DNA of 64,000 bases from Allium sativum (Eukaryota > Streptophyta > Magnoliopsida > Asparagales > Amaryllidaceae): NCBI GenBank assembly GCA_030737875.1, contig CM060922.1:755791603-755855602 (forward strand). Direction: 5' to 3'. The translations under genes were made by a program, and so were the position numbers. Positions 35,323 through 48,800 of the stretch are shown one piece after another (position 1 is the stretch's first letter; each line of letters begins with the position of its first letter). Below the pieces are notes generated by a model. The model did no database searches. It saw nothing but the letters and a program-made list of their open reading frames with translations, and was not told the origin of the DNA.

Positions 35323-36336
35323 TTTGGTTTACAAAGCTCGAGAACAAGACACGTTAGAACCAAACGAAAGAATTCATCAGAGATTGGATTAGTAATATCC
35401 AACGAGAATGACTCGTTAGAGATAAGATCAGTAGTATCCTAGAACGAGTGCGAAGAGTAGTGTTTTTGAAATAAAAGTGAAAACAAGTTTTGTTTTGAAA
35501 ATTTAAATCGATTATTCGTATTTGATTATTTATTTTATATTTAATTTGGACAATCAAGTATATATATATTTTAGTATACGTCTGATCCGCGTGTATTCGA
35601 AGTTTTAATATACTGGATAGATACATAATCACACTCTAGTCACCCGGAGATGATTTTAATGATGGAGCTCCATCATCAGGATTTATGTTCGTGTTTCGAA
35701 AGTGAGATATCTATATATTTCCATTAGACTGGTGTGAAAACCAAAATTAGATAGGGCTTATTATTGTGATTTGGCATCAAAAATATGATTTTTGACTATA
35801 TATCAAAATTATGAATTTGAAATTATAATCAACTAATTGATTGATGGTTGTGTTGTTTGATTATTGTTTGATTAATTAAATGTTGAACCTTTAGCCAAAT
35901 TGAGTCAAATAGTGCGTTGTATTGGAAATTTATCGCATATGCATGCATGTACATGTACTTACATTGAACAAGTCATAGCAAGGAGGCTAGAGCAGAAGAA
36001 TAAAATTGTTTGCCCGACAAATAGGTACATTTTTACAAATTTATTGGGTTTGGATGATTTTATGAGCTGATTAGCTAGCCGCTTGGCTTTTTCTTTTTCT
36101 TTTTGGATTGGTGAAGGCCATGGGAGGCTATATGAAATATCCCGAAGTCCCCGGTGCAAGGGAGGTTATGGTGAATTTTTTTGAAAATTTAGGGTGTTAG
36201 CCAAATTTTTGAAAAATTTGAAAAGTTCTTAGAAACTGAAAAGTTGAAGAACTTAAGTCGTAATGAAAATAATGGAAGTTGAGTTGATTAGTTAAACAAC
36301 TTTCATCTTCGTTCCTTTTCGGGGACGAAAAGTTTT

Positions 36337-36349
36337 AAGTGGTGGAGAT
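36337..36349 (+). other. Polypurine tract of element A
   Basis: AAGTGGTGGAGAT directly precedes the TG of the 3' LTR at 36350, and CGGGGACGAAAA lies just upstream. Confidence 0.85.
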
Positions 36350-39300
36350 TGTAACAACCCGGAAATCTGAGACAATTTAAAATTTTTATTTTGGCAATTC
36401 TATTGAATTTTGAATATTAAAAATGAATTATTTTAAATAATGACGACGGGAAATTTATTTTTAATAGAATTCGAGCATATATATTTATATAGATCGTCGT
36501 TAGAATATAAATATTTATTTTAAATTATAAAAGGAATTGAAAATGGCGCAGTAGTTTGAAAATTTGATTTCAAAGTTCAAATGAATGTACCGGGTGCAAA
36601 ATAAACCGGATTTTAGTGAAACCAAAAATATTTGAATCCATTTGACAATATCTTTCCAACGAATCCGAAAAATTGAAATTTCATAGTGAGGATCAAAAGT
36701 TATGCCCAGTTGAAAATTTAGAATAGTCGTTATGAAATTCTGGCCCTTAAAAATAGAAATTTTGAAAACGACCTCGATTTTCGACGAAACCACTTTTGTT
36801 GGATCCGGGATGTCAAGTTATTTCTAGGTTTCAAAATTCATAATTTTTCGAATCAATATGTGAGCGTGGCAAAGGAAAACGTGTTTGACCAGTTTCAGTT
36901 GATTTTAATCGACTGGAAAATGGCCATTTTTCAAACGGTCTCAGAATTTGATGAAATCCATTTTGTTAGGACCGTATCGTTAATACGAAGCTAGAAAATA
37001 TTTTTCGGGAATTTTTCTAGCTAGTACGTGGCCACGGTAAAATTGAAATGTGCGTTCAAATTCAATATATAGAGTTATATTTTGATTTTGACGAAAACTA
37101 ATCGAAACGATCGAATCAGCTTATGATACATATCCCATTGTGTTCGGAATGGGGGTAATTAGCTATGGACGACAGGCGGTGGGTTCGATTTCAAGGTCGA
37201 AATTAAAAGTTGCTTTTTGGAATTAAATAAATAAATGAATAAATAAAAATAAAAACCCTTCCCCCTCTTTCCTTTCTCTCAGACCCTCCCCATCGATCCA
37301 ACCACCGTCCCTCCCAAACCCGGTGTCGCCACTGACGAAACCCCCTCCCTCCCCCTCGTGCCTTTCTCTCCTCCACAGCCAAAAGCTCCAGCGCGCAAAC
37401 CCCCAAATCGACAGAGCAGCCTCCATCCGCCGCCACAAGCCATCCAAGAACACCGGGAGGCCAGCGCCGCCCCTCTGCAGCAACCCCAGCGCCACCTGAA
37501 GCCCCCTCCATCGCTGGCGAACACATATACCCCCCCCCCCTTCGTTGAAAAAAACCCTGTAGGTATGTATATATTTCTATTTGATTTATTTAGTAAATGG
37601 CATGGTTTTTAATAGAATTTTTAAGTAATGTAAAAATAGGATTTTTATAGGTAGAGAATAAAGTGTAGATTTTTCTTTTTTTAATGATAATAAAGTTATT
37701 ATTTTTATGATAGAAAGATTAAAATTTTATAAGTAGAAAAGGTTTGATTTTTATACGTGAAGTTATATAATGAAAATTCGATCTTTATTATGTAGAAGAA
37801 GCAAAAAAATAAATTTTTATATTAATGGAAGATTAAAAAATATAATATTTATATAAGTGGAAAGATTAAAAATATGATCTTTATATTATATGAATAATAA
37901 AAATATGATTTTTATATTATATAGATAATAAAAATTCGATCTTTATATATTAGGAAGAATAAAAATATGATTTTTATTCATGTAGAGTAATAAAAATATA
38001 ATTTTTATTATATTACTAGTAAAATAAAAATAGAATTTTTATCTATATAGTAGCAAGATAAAAATAGAATTTTTATCTATATAGTAGCAGTATAAAAATG
38101 TGATTTTTATCCATATAGAGCGAATTAAAAATGTGATTTTTATATAAATAGCAACAGTATAAAAATGTTATTTTTATATATGTAGTTGCTACGGACAACG
38201 AAAGTGACAAAAGGCGAGAACGACGAAGATTTCTACATATGAAGAGTTGTGGCGTTTGATTTAGCTAGTTGGTGAGAACTTCTCACTTTAAATCTTGTTT
38301 TCTAGTTAAAATTATATACTAGGATGCTGACGGTGCTTAGTAGCAGCCGATACCCGTCGTCCACAGACCATGGACGACTTGTATGCATGTTTGATGTGTT
38401 GTGAATTTTGTTTGTGATGTTGATGTGAAATGGATAATTAAAAACATTCATGTGTTGAAATAAATTAATTATCGTTAAAAATATAATTTTTAACGTGAAT
38501 GTGAATAAATAAATATTCATTTACAAACCGGGCGGTTTGTTTATGTACACCTATTTGAAGGATATTGATTGGGATGATAAATTTTACACGTCGCCCAACA
38601 ACACAAATAATATTCAGTGTTTGTGGATTGAAACCCCACACGGGTGTTGAGATGATATTTGATGTACACTTATCCCAATTATTTAGTTGTATGTCGATCG
38701 ATTGGTCGACAGACTACGTAAGCATTAATTATTTATATTTAATGCTTATGCAGTTGTGTGGAGCACTCTGGATGACGGTTGATTATTTATCGTTGCTATT
38801 ATATACATGTGTTGTTAGAAAATCCATATAATTAACATTATATGGTAATTGATTGGGCCTCATTCCAATTTAGAAAATAAATTCATGTGTTGAATTGAAA
38901 ATATATATTCACGTGTTGAATAGAAAATAAATTCATGTGTTGAATAGAATAAATATTCATGTGTTGAATAAAAGCCGTGTGGATTAGATTGACGCCATTT
39001 TGACGTGAATGATATTTATATCGATTTTATTCATTTTTCAATGAATATTGAAAGTGATTTCAAAATTCGAATTAAATTGAAATGAATTGAAATTCGAATT
39101 AAATTGAAATGAATTGAAATTCGAATTAAATTGAAATGAATTGAAATTCGAATTAAATTGAAATGAATTGAAATTCGAATTAAATTGAAATGAATTGAAA
39201 TTCGAATTGAATTGAAATCGATTTGAAATGAAATTAAAACGAATTTATATTGAAAAATTCAATCTTGATTTGAATTTGAAAAGGAAGTTGAAACCGTTTT

Positions 39301-42300
39301 GAAAATGAATTTAAACGATTTATAAAATACTTTTTGAAAGGAGATCGATGAAATATATATAATATATATTATATATATATAGAATGGCCTGAATAGAACG
39401 CGCCGCGCCGCGGCAGCTCGTGAATTTCGACCATTGACTTCGAGTGGACATTGCGGGAGATCCGACCGTCGGATTCTCCTAAAATCTGAACCGTTGGGTT
39501 CGTATCGAAAAGGGCTTTCTAATGAATATTAGAGATTTGAAATCTAATGGTTGGATTTGGAATTATGTCCAAATCAAATTTGGAAAAGGTCGCTGTAAGT
39601 GCAATTCGATGGCCGTTGATGGAAATCGACTGTATGGGCCTTGATAAAATTATTAAAAATAGTAATAATTTGTGTAAAATCATAAGAAGTGATTTGTGAA
39701 GAATTGGGATGAAAAACTCCATATTTGAAAAGATAAAAGTAGATTTTTATCGGAATAAACTAGTTTTGAACTAGAATAATAATTTATTTATTTTTAAAAT
39801 AAATAAATTGGATTTGAAATGGTTTTGAAAATAACCAGAATTTCCAATAATTGAATTAGAATGGATCTGAATCGAAATTATCTTTGGAATATTTCAATGT
39901 TGGATTTCGTGATGAATCAGATATTGTTATGGGAATTTGAAAGATATATTTATATCGTTATTTCCAATACGATATTTGTTGGTCGTAGAATTTGATATTG
40001 AATATAAGCCAATATATTTTCTATTCAGAGCCTTGTATTTAATATCAAATGTGATTTTGGTTTGTCATGAATGGTGTCTTCATTAACATTGTTCTTAAGT
40101 CCAGTTGAGAAAAAGATTAAATCTTTTTATTTAGATTTAATGAAGTGTACCAATTAAATGGTATTTAATTGGAATTGAATTTGAGTTGATTTCTGGGTTT
40201 ATCGTGAATGGTGTTTTATATAACACTTGATCTTTAACCCGATAATTAATGGAATGTGATTTTGGGTTTATCGTAAACCGTGTTTTAGATGACATTGGTT
40301 CTTTAACCCAGTTAAAGACAGGTTATTGATTTTTGGGAAGATTAAAACTAAGTGGAGTTTTAAAGAATCTTTAATTAGATTGAAATAATCGAGGATGGAG
40401 TATCACCAGTTTTGCTTCAGGCGATAGTTAAATCTTTAATTAGATTTGAACATGAAATGGTAATTGAGTTTACCGATAACACCGTGGTGTTAGATATGAA
40501 GTATGACCAGTTTTACTTCATGGGATGAATAATTTGGGATTGGGAAAATAAAATAAATGATTACTTCGGTGTGGTTCGCTAATCCCGACTAGTTTGAATC
40601 GATATTCAAAAGAAGATTAAAGAATAAATTTAAAGAATTTATCTTTGATAAAATCAATGGGAACCTTTCCCAAAGTATAAGAATATGAATTGGAATGAGG
40701 CGTATGTTGTGTTTGTGTAACACTTGTTTATTATATACGCGAGTTATTCAGAAAGACCGGGTTTATCCCATTCTGAATAACTGATTCGACGTGGTGTCGA
40801 GGATGAAGACGGTGGTTGAAGACCGGAGGTCTTCACGTCATTTGGGTGATTACTAATGATCTTGATTGGGCCGTACACCCAAGAGGAGGGAATCGTTTAG
40901 TGGTCGTCCAGACATACATGGAGATCGATGGATATGCGAGGTACTAGATGCCTTCGGTTTCGTTCAGACCCAGAACGAACTTTAAATGGACTGTGTCTCT
41001 GACATTGGATTTTATTTTGTGTGATTGATTTCTATTAAATATATATTTGTTTGGCAGTGGAGAATTTATTCTCTTGCTTAACGCCCTTCTCTGAGACATA
41101 CGAGCTCACGGGTTATATATTGATGGATATCAATCGCATGGAGTGAATTGCTTATGTGGCATGCCTAAGTGGCAAATGATCAAGGCTTCTGTTGAAAAGC
41201 AAAGTCTTATTGTTGATGATCAAAGCACGACCTGTGTGGCACAACTTTGTGTAGCGTTGATTCGCGAGCCTCACACCCCGGTTGTGAACCAGAAACGGGA
41301 GAGGACCTCAGGGAGGGCATGCGTTACCTTCTAGTTAGAAGTAGCGTCAGTAGTTTTACACGCCCTGACGAGTTTGACTTATGTGGTTGTTGCTGTTGCG
41401 AGGCGCCTCGGATATATCGGTGACTGTGTGAAGCCGATGGAGTCATTTGGCTCATTTATGCCCCCAAAGGGCGGGGAAACGCAGTGTTCAGGCATTATAA
41501 TCCACATCGATGGACCAACCCTGACGATCCAAAGGTCACTCGAGCTCTGACCTGAGACATGGGCTAGATTGTCTCGAATCGGTGAGGACTATCTTTTGCC
41601 TCGGTTCACAGACGGAAATCCAATTTCCAAATACGTGACTTTGCGGTTTTGATTGTAGAGCCTAGTATGGCGACATAGTGGGATGGGCACTCATGCCGTC
41701 TATGATTGATACTTATGATTGAAATTGCTTTGGCACTTATAGTAATAATAAAAGATGATTTAGCGTATCAAGCATTCTTTGGCTATTATAAGGTAAAAAC
41801 CCTATCCTCCGGCTTGCGCTGCATTGAGTGATGGGACCTGGGTCTTATAATAGCTTCATTTTTCTTTATTTAGCATTGCGCTATTGTTTTATGCACTGGT
41901 GTTCTTGGGAGGAAACCCGTTCCGTGTTAGCGGCGTGGTCCCTTGATTTGCCTAACTTAAAAAATACAGATTAATAGCCGTTTTAGTTCTCACACTAGTC
42001 CCATGACTGACCTGGAGTTTATTGTTTTAACCTAAACTCTGGGTGCCCTTATTTTGACATGGGCAACTAGTAGTTTTGGTTTTGCAGATTCATATTCACA
42101 AGATCCTGATTTACAGCTGGAACGATACTCAGACAGCTCTGTATCCGTGTATTACTTCTAGTTGTGTATTGTGTTATTTTCAGCTGCTATGTAATGTATT
42201 GTAATCTATGACATTTTCTGTGTAATATTTATTCATACTCTACATATTCTTGTATTCTGATGGAATTGTTGTAATATACAATGAAATGTTCTTCTGTCTG

Positions 42301-42367
42301 CGTTCTGATCTGTCTTGTCCTCAAAGTATCCGGGCTTTCCTTACCGGGGAAGTTACGAGTCATCTCA
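36350..42367 (+). repeat. 3' LTR of element A (6018 bp)
   Basis: Direct repeat of 29246-35309, beginning TGTAACAACCCGG and ending GAGTCATCTCA. It carries scattered substitutions and small indels, and lacks about 30 bp of the GC-rich leader present near 30175 in the 5' LTR. Confidence 0.93.
39063..39214. repeat. 27-bp tandem repeat in 3' LTR of A, five units plus a partial sixth
   Basis: The same unit as at 32021-32156; here five clean units and a 17-bp partial unit. Confidence 0.93.
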
Positions 42368-42808
42368 GGAAACCCGTTTTGTGTTATACGGCGTAGTTTT
42401 GTAATTTACCCAACTTTAAAATAAAGTAAATAACTGTTTCAGTTCTCACACAAGTCTCATAACTGATCCGGAGTTTATTATTCTTTCCCTAAACTCTGGG
42501 TGCCCATATTTTCCACAGGGCAACCTAGTAGTTTGGTTTGCAGATTTATAGAGCATGTGCTGGATTGAAGCAAGAGTTGTGTCCATAGCATTTTATTTCT
42601 TCCGCTGAGTTTAGTAGTTTACATTGTGTATTTTTTCCATTGTGCATGCATTTACTTTGTACTCTGATGTAAAAGTTATCGTAATGATAATGAAAGGTTG
42701 TTTTGTTCAGTTCTTATGTGATGTATACCTAAAGGCGATACGTCTTGTTGATCGGTTTTATTCGTTTTTATTATTGGTTTGAACCGGGCAGGAAGGGGGG
42801 TCGTCACA
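42368..42808 (+). mobile_element. 3' tail of giant LTR, family E, copy 2
   Basis: It continues the LTR tail interrupted at 29245 by element A and ends GGGTCGTCACA before the primer binding site. It matches 2857-3294 and 55192-55627. Confidence 0.75.
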
Positions 42809-43959
42809 TCTAGTATCAGAGCTTTGGTTTATACAAAGCTTTGTGGCACGACTCATTTGAACAGAAGGAAAAGACTCATCAGAGGTAGGATAGTAATATC
42901 CTTAAAGGGTGAGTCATTAGAGATAGGGTTGTAATGCCCTAGAATGAGTTTGAAGAGTATTGCATATAGAAGAAAACGAATTTGCGTATTTATAAAAATT
43001 AATTTGGTTTTGAAAGATTATATTTTTTGAAAAGAGGGTTTTGAAAGTACATATGGTTAACGTACCTTATTATCTTATAATAAGAGTTTGAGTGTTTTAT
43101 TTGATGTTGAGGATGGACTATCGAGTATAAGAAGATTTTGAATATACGTCTAGCTAACGTATATACGAAGTCTCAAATATACAAGATAGATATGGAATCA
43201 CATTCTAATCACTCGATGATGACTCTGTTGATGATCGAAACAACATCAGATATTTATTTTAGAGTTTCGAAAGTGGGATAACTATATGATTCCAATTGAA
43301 ATGTCAAGATATGCATAAACCCATTTAGATAAGTGTTTTAAAATGATTTGAATAGCCAACATAACGGAAAGAATTTCCTTAAGCTAAGAACTTGACTAAA
43401 ATTTATTATTTCTAATTTGGGAAATGATTAAGATGGTTTGAGCTTTAAATTTAACTGGTACAAGTTAAATAAATTGAACAGATAAAAGTGAATCAAATGA
43501 ATTAAAATTAACTTAAATGAAGTCAAATAAAACTGGATTGGATTTGAAATTATATCGAGCAGAATTGTATGTATAAATATTGAACAGGTTACTGAATGGA
43601 AACTAAGGTGAGAAATAAAATTTAATGCTCGTCTAAAAGGTACATGTTTACTGTATTAATTGGGTTTGATGATTTTATGAGCCTAATTGGCAAGCCGCTT
43701 GGCTTTTCGATTTTCTTTTGAGTGGTGAGGGCCTAGAGAGGTGACTTGTAGTTGTATCGATTGAGTCGTACAAAAGAGGTTATGGCGAATTTTTTCGAAA
43801 ATTTAAGGCATTAGAAAAATTAGAGAGTTGGAAAATTTTCTAAGAAACTAAAAAGTTGTAGAACTTAAGTTAGTTAAAATAAAGGCTTTGTTGGTTAAGG
43901 AAATGACCTTTAAATCCGTCTTCGATTTCGAGGATGAAATCTTTTAACGTAGTGGAGAT
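42809..43959 (+). other. Internal region 1 of family E (1151 bp, non-coding)
   Basis: It opens with a primer binding site at 42811-42822 (TAGTATCAGAGC, 11 of 12) and closes with the polypurine tract AGTGGAGAT at 43951-43959, preceded by a decayed CGAGGATGAAAT block. Frames are short and featureless. It shares the GCCGCTTGGC block with element A. Confidence 0.82.
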
Positions 43960-44499
43960 TGTAATTACCTAGATTTTACAAAGGAATACTTAATTAATTT
44001 AAATATTTAAAACGAGTTATTTGAAGAATTAACGACTTGGAATTTATTTTATTTAAGGTTCGAACATATGATTTATAATATAATTAAAAACGAGCTCGCA
44101 GTGGCGTGGTAGTTCGTATTATTACGTTTTGAACATTTAAATAATTGTATATGATCCAGTATAAGTCAGAATTCGTTGAAACAAGAGACGTTTGAATCTA
44201 TTGAACCACATATTTCTAATGAAAGTGAAAAATTGAGATTTCGTATTATAGATTGCGAGTTATGTCCAAATCAAATTTTTAGAAAGTCGCTATGGAATCG
44301 TTTATAGACCATAACGATTTTTTAAGTTAAAGAGATTTTTAAATAAACTGAATATCGATTTAGCCTGAAAAGGAAATATCGAGTTAAAATCCAATATAGT
44401 TTATTTTCAAGCTATATGAAGTTTTATTTGAATATATATAAAGATAATAATTTTTTAGTTGGATCTGAAGATTTTGAAATTAAATTATCTTATATCGAC

Positions 44500-44712
44500 T
44501 GTTATAAAATAAAACAGAACAAATAATAAACATAAGCCATTAGAAAGAATAGAAGAGATAAGGGAGGGACATTTTATTTCTATTGATTCAGGTGTATATA
44601 ATTTCTATTACATTGGCTCCTTTATATATAAGCTTTGTGGCTGATGTTAACCCCATGATGTGGGACTAAACAAAATATTACAAAAGCATATTCACTTTTA
44701 TATATTACAACA
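44500..44712 (-). repeat. 3' LTR of element G
   Basis: Starts TGTTATAAAAT and ends TATTACAACA; about 213 bp. Its internal landmark CATGATGTGGGACTAAAC is shared with the partner. Confidence 0.85.
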
Positions 44713-44859
44713 CTCACCCTTGAATATGTGCCTTCAAAATCTTGAATGCTCTTCTAACTTGAAGTTGTCCCTTTTAAAACATATATGATGATTACTTCCC
44801 CTGATTATTATCTTGATTGCAAATATCTGTTCAGTTGATATAACTATTGTATGTTACCT

Positions 44860-45870
44860 ACAAAACTCTATCAGGAAAACCCAATGGGAAAAACCTTGAA
44901 CGAGGAAAGAAGTACAATGTTTGACATTATGGATATCATCTTAAAATGATATTCCTTAAAGAGTTTAATGTTTCGAGATCAATATAATGCCTCATTAAAA
45001 ACCTTTTTATAAAAAACCCTATGGGAAAAATCAAAAACAAGGAAAAGAGTGCAGATTTATTTCATCTTTAGGCAACATGTTTACAATGTTACAGTAAGGG
45101 TCGATATTTCAGGATCAAGATAATGCCTCATTAAAAACCTTACTAACAAAACCCTAGTGGGAAAAATATTAGTGAAGGAAAAGAGTACATTATAGCATAA
45201 TTTTATATGCTCCTCTTTATTTATAACTGATATTCAATTAGTCTATTGATGTGGTCGACGTATGCCAATTTTGTACATCATCTTCTGAAATGTTGATTTG
45301 GAATTGCTTTTGAGAACAGATCTACTCGCTTTTCTTAAAACTGAATTTGTTTCTCCTCTTTCTTGTTATCCTTTCATTCGTGTGTGAAGAGAAATTTAGA
45401 AGAAATGTGCTCTATCCTATCACTCTTGATATAATTCACTTAAATCTGAGCCATGCAAACTGCCTTATCTTCATAAATAATAGTTTGCTGCATCAAAAGA
45501 TGTTTGATACTTCTGGATCAAAATGGTGCCCCGTCAAAACCTTACTAAGAAAAACCCGATAGAAAAAATCGTAGTGAAGTAAAAAAAAGTACAATATAAA
45601 ATGTCATATTTACTACATCAAAAGGAGTATGATACTTCTGAATCAACGTAATGCCTCGTTAAAACATTAATAAGAAAACCCAAAGGGAAAAATCTTAAAT
45701 AAGGAAAAAGAGTACATTATAATTTATTTTTGTATCTTACTTTTAGGTTGATACTTCTGGATCAAGATAATACCTCATTAAAACTTTACTAAGAAAACCC
45801 AGTGGTAAAAAACCTTACTAAGAAAACCCAATGGGTAAAAACTTAGTTAAGGAAAAGAGTGCATTATAAC
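44860..45870. repeat. Dispersed repeat motif cluster in element G
   Basis: Blocks of the type CCTCATTAAAACCTTACTAAG, AAAACCCAATGGGAAAAA and AAGGAAAAGAGTACATTATA recur about six times (near 44866, 44995, 45126, 45530, 45655 and 45770) at irregular spacing. A second motif, ATTTTCATTACAACAATACT, recurs at about 46130-46520. Confidence 0.75.
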
Positions 45871-48800
45871 ATACTTATGGATGCTCTCCCCGATGTAATA
45901 ATTTCCTCTGAATTGGTATTTTTCTTTCAATAACTCAAATCGCTTATAGATACTTCTTAATGAAATTTTTCTTTAAAAACTTCATTTGCATTTCCATGCT
46001 TCAAGCACGCCTTGTTTTGTGATCTATTTGCTACTAATATTCATTTATGAATACACTTCATGTGCTTACAATTTTGTGTTTCAATCGAGCTTGCATATTG
46101 CAATACACATTTGATGAATAAGACAACTTTCATTACAACAACACTAAGCAGGAAGTAATCTACTCATTTTGAAGTATATGAAGATTTTCATTACAACAAT
46201 ACTTAGAAGAATGAAGTATAACAAGATTTTCATTACAACAACACAAAGTAGTAAGTAATCTACTCATCTTTAACTATATCAAGATTTTCATTACAACAAT
46301 ACTTAGAAGAATGTTGTAATCTATTGTCCATGTTCTTAGTATTCTTTATAATAACATATGCTATTTATATTCTTCAGGAACTTAATTATAATAAGTTTTG
46401 CATATCGCAACTACCACTTCAATGGATATTAAGAGTTTCATTATAACAATTCTTGAAAGAAGGAAGTGATCTACTCATCATGAATTATATCAAGATTTTC
46501 ATCATAACAATACTTAGAAGAATGTTATAATCTACATTTCATGTTCCTTGCATTCTTTATTACTACCAAAGCTATTTAAATTCTTTCAGAATTAGTATAC
46601 TTTCATCGTTTATACCTTCAGGGTATTGTAAGAGTTTTAAACACTTTCACTATTTTAATCAATTCAGTTATCTCTGAAAGTACAATGCTAATAACATGTT
46701 GTTTACACGGTATGGTGCTTTAGTAACTTTAGTGTGCTTTTGTCATTTTATGTATTTCTAATTTTATCTTATGGACTACAGGTCCATACTTCTTATTTAG
46801 GATAATTTCATGATTGTCAATCATGTTTCTCTCTAATATGGGACTTTTAATCCATTTATAAATATAAGCGCTTTATTATTTGTTAATTTATCATCGATGA
46901 TTGTTTCTTATTAGTTATATACATGATTTATTGATATCTCAAAATCTATCATGCTTTAGGTACCTAAACCACTTCTAAGGTTATTTGACAATCATGTCAC
47001 GGGTTTCTTTCAAAGCAATCTTAAGTGTTTATTCAAGAACACTCACCCCATTATTTGGCATCTTTATGACTTACTCCAAAAATATTTTGAACAGACTTTT
47101 ATACCACATTTTCAGCTGTGATTTACACCTTTTCATCCTTCGAGGATTCAAATCTATATTGGAGAAAGTCCATTAGGGACATAATTGATAATTTATGCAA
47201 GTTAATTAATAGTTTGCATAATTCTATATGTTAGCAAATATTTAACATCAATGATTCCTCTATTCTCCCCCTCAATGTTGACAAACATTGCCACTTTAAA
47301 TAATAAACCTTCTTTGGATTCTCATTTTTGATCCATTATGACATTATAGTTGGAAAATACATTAGATGTATTTCGATTGTAGGAGGATAATGCTCTTATT
47401 AGTTAATAAGATGCATACATATTGTATTGCTTATTCATTTTCATTGATTTGACGACTTGGAGGAATTTTCTATCATTTGAATATGCACATGACTTCAGGT
47501 CATTCAATACTGGTGCCAATCGACTTTTTGAAATACTAAACAAATATGCATAATTTATAATATGAGCTCATAACAACTTCAGATTGTTAATTAAATATTC
47601 ACATATATGTGTATATACGTGCGTCCGCGTATTACATATGTAATTGATATGCATATTCTTTCTGATTCGTGTTACTAATTTTAGAACAAATTGTTAACAA
47701 GGTTCCAATCATTAATTTTTGCTTATCATACAATGTCAATGCGAATCTCAAAGTTCTTATCATAATGTCCTAAACATCTGGTTAGAAACTGTACCGAACT
47801 TCTGGTTCAAATAAAATATATAAAACAACTTCAAATTGTAAAACTATATTGAACTTCTAGTTTAAATAAATTATATAAACAACTTCAAGTTGTAAAAATT
47901 TCTTTGCACAACTTTAGGTTGTGGCACTAACTGTTTTATTTCTTCCATTACATTAGATATTACTAGCTAAATACATCGAATAATAATACATATGCTTATT
48001 CTGATTTCAAACACAAACGTACATCATTTAACTAACAATAACTTATGCATTATTATGTTATCATAACAATGCATCTGATGCATTTATTATAATATCTAAA
48101 AAGTTGAGTAGAACAGTATAACAATGCATCTGATGCATTTCTTCCATTACATTAGATATTCTCTGACATGAATGATTCTAGAAATTTGCAGATCTGTAGA
48201 TAAAATTCACAACTATAAACAAAATAAAATACATATCTAAAGAAAAATCTCATAAGGAAATTAAATCAAAAAATTATTATTGCTATTATTTCAAAGCAGT
48301 TTTTATTAAACAACAAAATAAATTGCTTTTTTAAAACAAACAAGAAAAATTGTTTTTTTCACTTTAACTGTGCTAAATCAAGATCAGTGTTGGATCTAGG
48401 CTTTAAACGATCTTCGAGATGCGTATTTTCTTTACAAAGGTTTTTTCCAAGACAAATAAAATATTTTTTATAGAAATACAAATTATATCACTAAACATCA
48501 TCCAAAACAAAAGGTTTTCAAAACAAGAACTATATTTATAAAACATGTGCATATCTATACATTGTTTAATATGAATTGATTAAAAGTACATAATCATAGA
48601 ACCAAGATTTTACATTCTTTAATATGAATGATTTGAAAAACTTGTATATCTATACACAAAATTCACAAACATAAAAATTACATGCTTTTAATTCAAATTG
48701 TACAATCCATATAAAAATCTTTTAGATCTTTCTTTTTATATCAAATATGCTTCTTACCATTATAGAAACTGCAGGTTCTACATTTTCTATTTTATAACAA

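Larger units (their letters stand above)
35310..36349 (+). other. Internal region of element A (1040 bp, non-coding)
   Basis: There is no Gag, protease, RT or integrase motif in any frame; the longest frames (35354-35632 and 35959-36159, minus) are featureless. Landmarks are the TACAAAGCTCGAGAACAAG block after the primer binding site, a middle part similar to F (reverse of 18200-18940), and the GCCGCTTGGCTTTT block shared with family E (43690, 56515). Conservation of non-coding blocks between subfamilies suggests packaging or priming signals. Confidence 0.85.
29246..42367 (+). mobile_element. Complete giant-LTR mini-internal retrotransposon A (13,122 bp)
   Basis: Perfect GGAAA target duplications (29241-29245 and 42368-42372) flank TG...CA ends. 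The 5' LTR is 29246-35309 (6064 bp), the internal region 35310-36349 (1040 bp), and the 3' LTR 36350-42367 (6018 bp). An exact iMet-tRNA primer binding site and a polypurine tract sit at the proper places. Copy 1 near 2856-2862 (GGGGAAACTCG) is the empty site. The internal region contains no gag or pol, so proteins must come in trans. LTR start (TGTAAYAACCCGG) and the TTTTCGGGGACGAAAA block before the polypurine tract are like plant chromovirus-type Gypsy elements. LTR-to-internal length ratio is about 6:1, the reverse of typical elements. Confidence 0.93.
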
